A DNA stretch of 64,000 nt. It comes from Asterias rubens (lineage: Eukaryota > Echinodermata > Asteroidea > Forcipulatida > Asteriidae). The stretch is taken from positions 5,232,333 through 5,296,332 of the forward strand of contig NC_047078.1 in NCBI RefSeq assembly GCF_902459465.1, written 5' to 3'. The notes beneath the pieces are model-generated. The model was given only the letters and a program-made list of their open reading frames with translations, was not told the DNA's origin and ran no database searches. This document shows positions 11,131 through 22,274 of this stretch, piece by piece; the stretch's first letter is position 1, and every line of letters starts with the position of its first letter. Position numbers and translations under genes: made by a program.

Positions 11131-12458
11131 ATGCTACAACTAGCGATGACAGCTGACGTTCATGCGTTAGAGATGGAAAGGATGAAACAAAACTTGTGTG
11201 ACTGGGGCTTTGGAAGTCTGGTACAAATATTCGAAGGTATTTATTAGTTTATAGACCAACTTGATCACAATTTCGAATTAATTGCTTCTGCTGATTTTGA
11301 TTTTGTAAACATGATGACCATTTGAGCATCTTTTTTTTTTGACATGCACAATTAAATTATATCATGGCTACCAACATACACATGATTGATACACGTGAAT
11401 GTGCATGGTGTCATGTCAAAAGTAAAATAGCTAAAGAGTAGACTGATGATGTAGGCCTAGCTGTTTCTAGCTTTCACTGTTTTCAGGAAAAAATGGGTGG
11501 GCTTGGGCCTCGGTGTGCTAAATCATGGAGCAATGGATGGGGGAGGGGTGAGTACAGGGCAGGGACTTGTTATCCAGGCCACATGGGGCTAGGGCCTATA
11601 ATAGTATAAGTTAACTTATACTACGGGTGCAGCGTTGACGTTCGCTGTGCTATACGACCGTTTAGTGGGGTTGGGGCCTAGGTATCTCTACTAAGTCGAG
11701 CGTAGGACACGTAACACTCCACTGACTTGGATTGGGTGACCCACAGAATAAGAAAAAGGCCCTCAAAAAACTAAACAAAAAACAAACAAACAGCGAAGTA
11801 CAGAAAACACAAATGAGAAAGACAGTTAGGCCTAGCCCGATGGATCAATACGTTCATCATGACATTCCCTCGGACCCTCGAGTCATGGCTAACTTGCTTC
11901 TCATTTGTGTTTTCTGTGCCTGTTTTTGTGGGATTTTTCTCTTCTTCTGTAGGTCACCAAAGCCAATTCGGTGGAGCTAACTTTTACTCATTTGTGTTCT
12001 TTACCGGCTTTATTTTGGAAGGGGTATATAATAACTTTAGTATTAATGAGGCCAGTTCGGTGGAGTGTTAGTATACGAAGGGCACCGCCTAACTGTCCCA
12101 ACGCTCTACTCATCAGTCATCAGTAGAGATAGGTAGGGTAGGTCGGGTCTATTAATTTTGTTTTTTAATGGCCATGGCCTGTCAAGAGTGTATGCATTGT
12201 CAAGAGTATGGCGATCATGTAGTGTATAAGGCCCCTGTTTTTAGTTTTAATCTTGGATGTCTTGGATGTTTGTTGCAAGATTTCCCCTTCCCCCAGATCA
12301 GCCAAACAAGTTGAACAAAAGCAATCTATTTTCTTTTTGGTTTTGCAGAAGAAGGATTTGATGATGAGTCATTTTCCCTACTGACAGATGAGACAGAGAA
12401 GGAAGTAATTCCAAAGCTGGGCATCCGTCTCAAATTTATGTCCCTGCATCGTGCTGAG
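11131..12458 (+). pseudogene. SAM-domain exons 1-2 of the transposon gene
   Basis: Exon 1 has two in-frame ATGs (11131 and 11146) and ends in phase 1 at 11236 before gtattt. Exon 2 (acceptor ttttgcag, 12349-12458) joins in phase and ends before gtaaga. Together they encode a compact five-helix-type SAM sequence with the expected Trp-Gly-Phe and LGI..G/R..K landmarks. These exons are open. Confidence 0.75.
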
Positions 12459-12706
12459 GTAAGATATAGTGACATGATTACAATAGGATTTCAACATGTG
12501 CTTAGACATGTTCATTGGAGAGAAGTTCAGCTTACTTGAATTGAATTGAGTTTGAATTTTGAGTTTGTTTAAAATTGGCAATCATCGTGACCCTAAGGTC
12601 AAATTACAACGCCAGTACAACAGTACACAAGTTTTTTTTTTTTTTTTTTTTTAATTATCTCCTTAAATCTACAGATTAACACAAAGCATCATCAGTGACA
12701 CAAACC

Positions 12707-15223
12707 ATGAAATCATTTACATGCTGCAAGTGTTTGATTAGAGTACCAGGAGGAATCCGAGGTCTTTTTGCACATCTGAAGTTTGTACATGTTATCCTTT
12801 CCTCTACTTGTACAAAACTGGTATGTGCAGAGCAAAAGTGCCACAAAATGTTCTGGCGTGGTTCAACTTACAAGCGTCATTTGAAACAAAATCACATGGA
12901 TCGAGATGATGACGTACATGAAAGGCCAGTTGTTGATCAACCAGAACAGAATGTTCATGTCCACCATGTTGAAGAGCAACAAGACTTCCATGTGCATGTA
13001 GATGAAAATCAGGATGATGCAGAGAGAGAAGAAATCACAAACTTAGTTGGAAATATGAAGGCTTCCATAGCAGCTTATGTAGCAAGGTTGCGAGGCACTG
13101 GAATTGCAGCAACAACTATGCAGTATGTCATTAATGAATCAAAGGAGGTGTTAGGTAATGTTGTAGGACAAATGGAACAACAGTTGTTACCATTATTTAC
13201 AGCAATAAGAAATGGGGAGCAACCAACTGAAGAAGTGATGAACAGTCTGGAAAACATGCTGGGTAGTGTCAAAGGTATTTATGGTGACTTTGAAACTGAA
13301 TATAAACAAAAGAAATACATAAAGGATGCAGATTTACTAGTTGAGCCCATGGTGATGGAACTGGGCAGAGTTTTTAGAGTTCAAACTGACAAAAGTACTG
13401 GCCGCAATTATCAGGAGCAACAAGTAGAATCATTTCAATACATTCCTCTAGGTAAAGTGATAACCAGATTTCTCCAGCAGCCAGGCTACATGTCAGCAAT
13501 TTTACAAGAGGCACAGTCAGAGGATGATGGTGTATTGCAGTCATACTGTGATGGATTGTACTTCAAAGAAAGCCTGAGCCTTGGGAGGTCAAGAGAAACT
13601 GTCATACCCATCTGCCTGTACTCAGATGACTTTGAAACTGCTAACCCTTTGGGTTCAAGGAAAGGCATCCACAAGCTTACTGGGGTGTATATATCTTTCC
13701 CATGCTTACCTATGCAGTACCAAGCTAGTCTACGAAACATTCTGGTGGTTGCTGTAGCTCCAACACGATTTGTCACGAAATATGGAATGGAAAGCATCTT
13801 GTCTCCAATTACACAAGAGCTACTGGACATGGATAGAACAGGAATACCAATCAACTGTCCCGATGTGTATGTCGGAAGTGTCAAGCCAAAATTACTTTAA
13901 GTGACGGGGGACAATCTTGCATTGAACTCCATGCTTGGGTACATGTATGTCACTAGTTTCATGGGCAACTACTACTGTCGAATATGCAAAATGTATCAAA
14001 GGCATGCTCAGAGAGAACCAGTTGAAGATGAAGGCCTTCTAAGAAGCCAGGAAGGTTATGATGATGACGTTGAAGCCAGTGATTCATCTGCAACAGGAAT
14101 ACGCAACAGGAGCATATTGAATTCACTGCCATACTATCATGTCACTCATAACTTGGCATTAGATATAATGCATGACTTTCTAGAGGGGGTTCTACCACTT
14201 GAGATGAAATTAGTACTCAACAAAATACTTGAAAGGGGACAAATCACTCTTGAAAACTTCAACAGCAGGCTGCAGTCCTTCAACTATGGCTTCATGGATA
14301 AAAAGAACCAACCAAGCTTTGTGTCTGCACATCAGATAGCTAATCCAGGTGGACCTAGTGGCCAGAAGGCTGCTCAAATGAAATGCCTCATGACGTACTT
14401 CCCCCTTTTAATTGGGGACAAAGTAGAGGAAGAGTCTGAGTACTGGGACTTGTTGCTACAGATAGTGGAAATCTTCAAGCTTGTAAGTGCACCCAAAATA
14501 AGCAAACTGGCAACCTACTTCCTGAAATCAAAAATTGAAGATCATCATGTGCTCTTCCTGAGGCTTTTTCCAGATAGGAATCTGACACCTAGGCAACACA
14601 ACTGCACTCATTATCCTACTGCTATAAGACGTCTTGGGCCACTTTCTCAGTACTCAGTGATGAGAATGGAGGCAAAACACAGGGTGCTGAAAAAGTGGGC
14701 AAAAGCTTCTAATAACTTCAAGAATATAGCAAAGACCCTAGCAGATAGACACCAGCAAGCTCAGGGATTTGAATTCCTAATGAAACAAGACATTGGCAGC
14801 CGATCTGTGGAACTTGGAAACCTAGTGGTGGTAAAGGCTTCAGCACTTGAAAATTCTGATGAAGTAGTAAGAGCTCTTCGGTGCCTTCCAGACCAAGATG
14901 TAACGGTTGTTAGTAGTGCTGAAATCAACGGTTATACCTACAGACCAAATGTTCAAGTTTTGATGAGGTGGGATGATGAACCACAGTTTGCAAATGTTGA
15001 GCAAATGGTGATTGCTGATGGCAGCCTTAAACTGATTGTCAAACTGTGGACCACATTGTACTTCCACGAACATTACAGTGCATATGCTGTGAAAGAATCC
15101 AACCATCCTGTTCAAGTCAAAGTTCCAGAAAACCTGTTTGACCACAAGCCACTCCATACAATTAAGTGCTATGATGTGAGAAATCCAGTTTGGTTTATTG
15201 TCACACGTTTCAAGTTAGTTTGA
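12707..15223 (+). pseudogene. C2H2-finger CACTA-like DDE transposase, one in-frame stop
   Basis: One exon-like frame of 838 codons. The first ATG is 12707; the frame is open slightly upstream only through a GTG. Two N-terminal Cys/His fingers (CCKC...HLKFVH, CAEQKC...HLKQNH) are followed by an acidic/His linker, then catalytic-type blocks: LYSDDFETANPLGSRKG (about residue 303), GDNLALNSMLGY with YYCRIC (about 399-425), and HNLALDIMHDFLEGV (about 480). The last resembles the HNLDVMH block of plant tnp2 (CACTA) transposases. A TAA at 13898-13900 (codon 398) breaks the frame just before GDNLALNS; the rest is open. aataaa at 15347 may end the transcript. It lies within intron 2 of the SAM gene. 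Related remnant at 58380. Confidence 0.85.
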
Positions 15224-15346
15224 TGACCGTGGCCAAGGACACCAATATACACAGGTGTGCACTAATTGAAATTGCAGAGCTGCAAAGAATAGCTGAAATT
15301 TCTCTCGTTACTAATATTTTGTCATGAAGTGTGAAGTGCATTTGCA

Positions 15347-15352
15347 AATAAA
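15347..15352 (+). promoter_or_regulatory. Polyadenylation signal for transposase transcript
   Basis: AATAAA 120 bp after the transposase stop and before exon 3 of the host SAM gene. Its use would give a transposase-only mRNA. Confidence 0.4.
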
Positions 15353-18300
15353 TGTACATGTATTAGTTAGCCTTTTAAATGCCTGTGCAAAGCTCAGTTA
15401 GCTCTATTCTAGATGTCTCATTTGAAGTGGAAAACTCGTTAATATAATGTGCTAGCTGGGAAAACTGTAAATCACGGTGAAAAATTAATTTACATGTACA
15501 GTCCCGAGTGTTAAATGTTTGCCAAATATTTTACCATTTTTACAGGGCTACTCATCTGAGCGTTATTAGTATTGTTATACACATTAATAATGTGTGGCTC
15601 TTCTTTTTTCACTTCAATATGCAGTATGTTGTTGGCCTTCCAATAACATTGGGGGACGTGTCAGCTAGCCAGTATCGAGAGAGTATGTCATCAGCATCAG
15701 ACATGGGTAGCTTTGTGAGCATCGACAGTAATGCAACTACCTTGCTAGTGCTGGAGACTCCTAGTCCCATTCAGGGTCTTTCTCCTTCATCCAGCCGAGC
15801 CACCTGCAGTCCTCTATTCACAGAAGAGGCTAATCCTGGTACATCCGATGAAGTCATGAAGGCTGAGCTGCAAATGTTTGTAAGTTTTAGTTTAATAGTA
15901 ATTTGTATTAACCCTGCTACGATTAAAAGAGTTACAGACACTCAGAATTGCCATCGGCTTATTTGCTGGTTGTACTTTTAACAGCGTTCAGACCATGTGT
16001 CAAGCAATTGTACTGTGACTTGCCAAATTCAGTGAACAAGCCATGCATGAGCAGACGAAGCAACCATATCTTGGGCACAGTTTGCTTTATCAATCACCCA
16101 CCTTCAAAGCAAAGCTGTATTGAGTTACATAAAGAATCATGGTCAGTAAATCCTGCTCAATCTAGGATGGGAAACTTTCATTGTTCAGACCAGTAATTGA
16201 TTTATTTTGATTGAAAAGACACATTTCCGTATGTGTTTGGATTACGCTTTCTTGACTCACCCAGTATGACGTTTGGATTATCAAGAATAAAACACCACCA
16301 TGTAGCAAGATATGCGAAAGAGGGACATCCCCCGCTTGTGTGTTGGTCATTGTGTTATCAGAACCTTTGGAAGTCTTTTAAGATATCAAGGGGTGCATTG
16401 TAGCAATAGTCTAGGGTGAGTAAAGACATGAGGAATACCCCTTTGTCACATAAAATTTGTTGTGTTGAATTTGAGAATGAGTACACTATTTGCAGATTTA
16501 ATTTTTCAATGATAATTTATTCCTTTTTTCTCAATTTAGGATGTAACAAAGATACTGAGTGATTCATCCGATGGACAAAAACTTGTACAACACATTCAGA
16601 CGAACAAATGTGTATCGAAGGCTGAAAAGTAGAGGCTGGTGCAATTGTTATGTGCACACCTCGTAAAGCGCTTTGGAAACAAGTAAGTCAGCAATGTCAG
16701 AAGCCTGTATGTATGTGTTTGTATGCTGATTAAATAAAGGACCCATGAAATGAATTTTACTTGGAAACATATTTTGTGCAACTGTCTACTCCTCCTAAAT
16801 ATATAGAAACTCATTTCATGACATCCCTTTCTAAATTTCATCGAAAAGTTTATTTCTTTAAACAATGACAAACATCCTGCCTCTGCGGACAGAGGGCGCT
16901 GGTAATGAAGTTATGTCATATAAGATGTTAAACTTATGTCACTAAAGGAAGACACTATTCAATGAGACTTAAGCATGACTTTCCACTTACTCCTCTTTAA
17001 TGCATGTCAAAACTGTTTGGATTGCTTTTTAACAATGTGTAACGTTTTGTCTTTCTCTTTCTAGGCCTTCTTCGTATGTTAAAGCTGAACTGGCAAAGCA
17101 AATCATAAAGGAGTTTCCATTCCTCAAAGACCCACAGGGCTTCACTGGCTATGTAAGTTAAGTTGAACTCAATGGATAATCTTTTCAGCACAACAACTTA
17201 GAAACACTTAAAATATGAACTTCCATTTAGGTTTGTGGATTGGTCATGATAATCATAAAGAAGCCTATAATAGGGCGGTGCCATATTATGGGAACGATTT
17301 CACTGTTGGTGCGGCATTTGTGTTGGTAAACAAACTTGTTCGTGTTTATATTTAAAAAATATTGTAGTATTTCACTTGTGTACACATATTTATGGGTGTA
17401 GGTATTTATAATAAAAATACATTTACAAACAGACACATAAAGTGGTTGGTGTATGACTCCAAACACTTATCCAAGAAAATATTTGTACTTGCCGGAATAG
17501 GTTTGTAATGTGTTCTAAAGATAGTTTCCAGGCATTTGTACTTTTCATGCATTCGCTAGATTGATAGTAAGTGTTCGTGTTTACATTGGTGACTAACGTT
17601 GGCATCTTTTATAAATCTCTGCAACATTACATAAATGAAGAGTGTGTTTATTGTCAACTCGGTTATTAATCAGATGACAATTCATTATGCAACAGGAAAG
17701 TTTCTACTGCCGAGGGGCATCCCATTTGCCAGCGTGCGGAGCTCTAGAAGACAGACTTTGCTACTTACGAAGGGTCAGCAACTTGTGTCAGTCATCTGGG
17801 GAGTCGTCCAGAAAGAGGCCCCGAGAAACATCACCAGACCGCCAGAGCGCCAAGAAGCAATGTAATGTTTACAAATTTTAGTGTTAATAACTGACAGTAA
17901 AAATACCCCATTCAAGTTCCTCGTTGACAAGTGGGTTAATTGTTCCAAGGAATTAGAGTAACAAACCCAGTTCATAACATGGAATTTCCACTGGGGAGTT
18001 TTGAAAGTTTATTATTAAGTTTTGCCCTTTTCTGGCATATGAACAATCTGTGCTCTGTGTTTCGCCCCTGCCCTCCCCCAGCGAATGTTTTTCTCACTTT
18101 CACTGGACGGTGGTGGCGGTGGCGTGGGGAGGGGGGGGGGGGTAACAAACTGAGTACACAGTGTTTATACAGCATTAATAAATGCCTTGGAGAGTTGACG
18201 GCTTCTGATTGGTCTAGACTCGATCACATGGGGGTGTATTAACGGCGGTATAAAGACCAGCATTGATCCGGCACTTTGTAAGATAGTGATTGGCCAAATT

Positions 18301-18384
18301 TACAGCAGTTCTTTGGTAGCTTGTAACAAAACGGCAGTGCACATGCGCTCAGCTACCATCGCGTAAAAACTAACGCGTGTGTAC

Positions 18385-18960
18385 ACAATTCAATTCAACA
18401 ACATTTATTTCATGCTGGCACATAAATAGCATACACAATTCAAGTATTCAATACATACATGTATACAATTCAAAAAATTTAAACAATAGTTAATTTAACC
18501 AACATGTAGGAAAACAGGTGAAGCGTAACGCTTTTATGCCTTTCCCTATGACAGACAAGGACTTGGACAAGACAAGCAGACGGTGACCCCAGACTAACTA
18601 GTTTAAATGATTATACGATGTAGTGTAGAAATAGTACATTTCTTGATACATGAGGAACTAAAATTTACATTTATTAATACATGTCAATACATGCTCAAAA
18701 GGTAATATTTCAGGTTTTTGGTAAATGATTTAAGTGTAAGGGACTGTTTAATATCGAGGTTAAGATTAATCCAGAAAAAAATACATCTTGATATAAGGCT
18801 GTTTTTGGATAAAGAAGTTTGATTGTATATAGTATACAAATCACCCCTAGATGCACTTCGGGTTCCATGCGTATGCACTGATGAACATGATATAAAAAGA
18901 TCATTAAAATTGGATGGCAATTGGCTACTTGCACATAGCATCTTGGGTCGGAATAATGTT
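18385..18960 (-). mobile_element. LINE 3' fragment (RT C-terminus and tail) in intron 6
   Basis: The minus-strand frame 18941-18684 reads LPSNFNDLFISCSSVHTHG then TRSASRGDLY and ends KSFTKNLKYYLL, the typical C-terminal tail of L2/CR1-type LINE ORF2. An AT-rich reversed tail occupies 18385-18490. It is inserted antisense to the SAM gene. Confidence 0.6.
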
Positions 18961-20920
18961 TAATAATTTCTTGATAACTTTGTTTTCATACAGATATTGC
19001 AGAACCAACACAGCAAATTGAGTGGATGAAGGCAAATACCTGGCAGGTGGACGCGGCAAAGGTCAGGCACTACATGCATGAAACGACTCATTACAGAATG
19101 CAGTGGGTCAAAGAAGGGACAGAGAAAACCATGGCTGATATTCTGGAAGAATATCCACGCTTGTTGGATCCAGGAATGGTTAGTATGCTATGATCCTTTT
19201 TAGTTTTTGTCAATTTGTTTGGATACTCGGCTATCTCCAAAATGGAATAGAAAAGTTAGGAAAGGTTTGTTTGCCCATGCATCAATTGTCAAGGTAAGAA
19301 CTTGTACTCGTGGAACACTGGGTAATGTACTATGTCTGTTGCTCATATAATGCAAGGTATAATTGGGTGGCTGATGGAATACAGACTACACCTTTTTTTT
19401 CTATGATTATGAGAGCAAGTGGATCAACATATTTATCTTCAAGTAGGAAAGATGGAACACATACGCTGTTCAAGTATCTTTAGGGCCAGCCAAAGGGAGT
19501 TGGCCTTTGTTGTGCTGGCACCATGACTAAACTAACCATGGCCGAGGCATTCATTCATAGTTTCAGTTTGTTCTTCACCAACTTTTGCCTGTTTTGGTTT
19601 TGTTGCATACAGTGAACCTACTAATTATATTTTGCGCATCCCATCCCCTTGCGGCACATGCAAATTGCAGGTTGACATGAAGCCGGCCATCAGAATGGCA
19701 AGCTTTCTATTGCACTATTCACATGGACCATGTTATTATTCATAATATATTGTTTCCATGGTTTAACCAATCCAGATCAAGGATGTTGCTTGCATGGGCT
19801 GGGTTCACTGACTTTGCTCAGTCAATTTCTTTGTTCAAACCTAATTTAATTGAAATAAAACAGAATAAAGGTCATGCCCACATGGCTGACAATATTAGCA
19901 AGAAAAGATTGTGCAAGTTGACTGACTTTGCAGTAAGTTATTTTTGGATGTGTGTTGCTAACAATGTTTATAAGGGATTTTTTTTATGCAAGGTTTTTTC
20001 TTTGTACTTCCTCAGGAAAACATGAGCCTGGATCAATATCTGAAGGAGATTGACTGCAAGTCGCATTCTCAGCCATACATCCTGGCACTTGGTGGAACTC
20101 CCATTTCACCACAGCAAGTATTCGTTGTCATCGAGGAAGGCTATGCTGCAACCATCGCTTACCAAGGCCCTTGATGTGTGCTTTAAGTTGTATTTTGTAT
20201 GCGATCTACAGTAGCAGGATAAGTGCTATGGTGCTTGGGAGTTTCTTGAAGCGGTTGTGTATGGCATAAAGGGAAAAACAGTTAAAAGCAGCGCAATCAG
20301 GGATTTCCGAGCATTCTGCTCCAGCAAAATGTGAGCTCTTCACAAGTTCATGGTGTTTCAGGTTTTCAAAAAGTTAAGTTAATAACCAAGTTTACTAACA
20401 GAATGCCTAAGAGCTAAAAGTTCTTGTCTTTATTTACATGCAAGCTAGAAAAAAACCTAACTGTGTTTTATCTGACTATTGACTTATGTTTAATGCTGTA
20501 AGCTTTTGTAAGAGTCTGTTTCGATAAAGGACATACATGTTGCCCTTTACTGATGTAGTATTATTAAGTATTGTATGTTCAGTGCTAGCCAAGTCCGACA
20601 GGAGCACAGCAGGCTTGAAAATATAAATTCTCGCTAATTTTTGGACTGCATTGTCGATACAAGACTGACAATTAATACTATATTGGTGAAAGGAAAATCT
20701 CAATGTTTAAAATGTACACCTCCCCAACATAAAAACAAAATAATTATCAGTCCAAGAATGTTCTCAACAATTTACATGTGTCAGTAATTTTTTCATACCC
20801 CCACCCCTCCAAAAAGTAATAGCCATTTGGCCTTTGAGTTTTGTATACATAGAAATGAATGTTTGCATAGAACTAAAAGACATAATACAAGGTGTTAAAT
20901 CAATTCATCAATAAGAGGTA

Positions 20921-20978
20921 AAACCTAAATCCCATAATTAAAGTGTTTATAAACACTTTAATTATGGGATTCAGGTTT
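20921..20978. repeat. Near-perfect 58-bp palindrome
   Basis: 29-nt arms with one mismatch, no spacer, centred on gttta|taaac. It lies in the 3' part of the transposon beyond the SAM gene stop. Confidence 0.9.
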
Positions 20979-21203
20979 TCTGTAGGTTTTTTGTATTTTG
21001 AACTCCTTTTTCTATGACCAGTTGATCTGGTTTTGTTACACATGTTGACCTATAACTGTTTTGGTGTTTTACTGTTGTTACAAATCAAAACTGAAGTATG
21101 TGGACAAACAGTACTGTTTTCAGTACATGTTAACTTTAAAAGATTGCCAAATCCTGCAATGCGATTCTTTGTATACTGAATTATTTTACAATAAGTAATT
21201 GAG

Positions 21204-21209
21204 AATAAA
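21204..21209 (+). promoter_or_regulatory. Possible polyadenylation signal of the SAM gene
   Basis: AATAAA followed by a T/GT-rich stretch, about 1 kb after the SAM gene stop and before the right subterminal repeats. Confidence 0.3.
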
Positions 21210-21299
21210 TTGAAGTTTTATATTTATAAATTTCTTGTCCATGTGTGGATTTACTTCACTTTCTTTGAACATTTTATTTTACCTTTTTATTAACCTTTT

Positions 21300-21713
21300 T
21301 TTATTTGTTATACCTGAAGTAAATAGATAGTAGATTAAGTAAATCTTTACATCGTGTAAAAGTAAAAAAATAGTTTGTTTTGCACAGTAAATAGAAAAAC
21401 TACCTAAAATATTAGTAAAATGTTAACATGGGGAAATAGTAAAACAAAAATTACAATGTAAAAATCGAGACATTCTACACAGCAACTATGTTGTTTTTTA
21501 CCATCAGAATTTGTAAGATTTTACCTAATGGCTTTTACCACGATATTAGGTAAATTAAGGAACATAGTTTCGAGGTAAAAGTTTACAAAACTTCTATGAA
21601 AAACCTTACCCAACCCCTGTTATGTAAAATTTTACATAACTATTAGAAGGTTCGTATGGCACATTGCAATTATGTAAAATTTTACACAACCTGTGTAATT
21701 TTTTCTGTGTGTG
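21300..21713. repeat. Right subterminal GTAAAA/TTTTAC repeat cluster
   Basis: Dense gtaaaa and ttttac motifs, including two gtaaaattttaca palindromes (about 21624 and 21674), end in ttttttctgtgtgtg. The composition matches the left end in inverted orientation. Confidence 0.55.
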
Positions 21714-22270
21714 TATACAATATAAAAAGGAGATTACACTGAAACATTTTAGAATCACACAATAGAAATCATTAAAACACAAGCAAAACCAGACTATTGA
21801 AAACAAAAAACTACACCCACAACAAAACACCGCAGCGATAAGAGGAAGGGACAACAATTGAAAATAAAAAAAACAGAATGGACTAAAAACCCTCAGAAAA
21901 ATAAAATAAAAAATAAAATTGGCACAGAGTGCACCCTCACAGATTCATGCCAACCCACTGGGCCCGAGGACAATGATAGCAGAGAGCCTCCCCAAACACC
22001 ACCCAAAAAAGCACAAAGAAGTTCTCCCTCCCTGCTCTTGCCACTCCCTCCCAAAGTTTTCAGAAAAACGTGGCGGCCGTGGCCTCTCATAAAAACGTAC
22101 GGACACAAAAACACGCACGGTGGGTTGTGACCGAGGCTTTACTATTCTTCAATTACCAAAGTCATGCGGCTGCATGCTATCCAAGATTTCCTGGCTAATA
22201 TATACTGACCCTTTTCATTCAACAGACTGTTGTTTCTGGAACCGTTTTCCCACTTCTTTATTTTTCTAAA
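21714..22270. other. Intergenic between transposon and Ig copy B
   Basis: Short A-rich and Pro-rich reading frames only; nothing recognised. This region also holds the 3' UTR of Ig copy B. Confidence 0.4.
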
Positions 22271-22274
22271 GAAT

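Larger units (their letters stand above)
11131..20174 (+). pseudogene. SAM-domain 'SAMD3-like' transposon gene, nine exons
   Basis: Exons: 11131/11146-11236, 12349-12458, 15625-15879, 16540-16682, 17065-17152, 17696-17861, 18994-19178, 19671-19932, 20016-20174. Each has an AG acceptor and GT donor, and phases agree through exon 7. Exons 1-2 give a SAM domain (CDWGFGSLVQIFEEEGFDD ... LGIRLKF). Exon 3 is Ser-rich linker. Exons 4-9 follow the pattern of SAMD3-like proteins common in fish and marine invertebrates: SSYVKAELAKQIIKEFPFL, ESFYCRGASHLPACGALEDR, EYPRLLDPGM, FKPNLIEIKQ, SQPYILALGG, final ...FVVIEEGY. About 486 codons. Defects are TAG at 16630-16632 in exon 4 and a +1 frame problem in exon 8 (262 nt where a multiple of 3 is needed). 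The function of such proteins is unknown; cotransposition with the nested transposase is inferred. Confidence 0.75.
10766..21713 (+). mobile_element. CACTA/EnSpm-like DNA transposon with transposase and SAM-domain genes
   Basis: Proposed ends are CACACACA(A/G)A at 10766 and its inverse at 21713. Both ends are flanked inwards by dense GTAAAA/TTTTAC motifs in both orientations (10680-11060 and 21300-21713), resembling subterminal repeats of CACTA elements. Inside are a C2H2 transposase (12707-15223) and a nine-exon SAM-domain gene (11131-20174), both on the plus strand. A LINE fragment sits in intron 6. I could not establish a clean target-site duplication, so the exact ends are tentative. Gene content is much surer than the termini. 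Confidence 0.7.

Noticed and set aside
12695..12706. Transposase start at GTG 12695
   Set aside because: Animal translation should begin at ATG; the first in-frame ATG is 12707, so the upstream four codons are treated as leader.
13486..13884. 132-codon minus-strand frame
   Set aside because: Shadow of the transposase ORF; no recognisable domain.
10766..21713. Exact 3-bp target-site duplication for the large transposon
   Set aside because: Flanking triplets at the proposed ends do not match in any register I tried, so no duplication is claimed.
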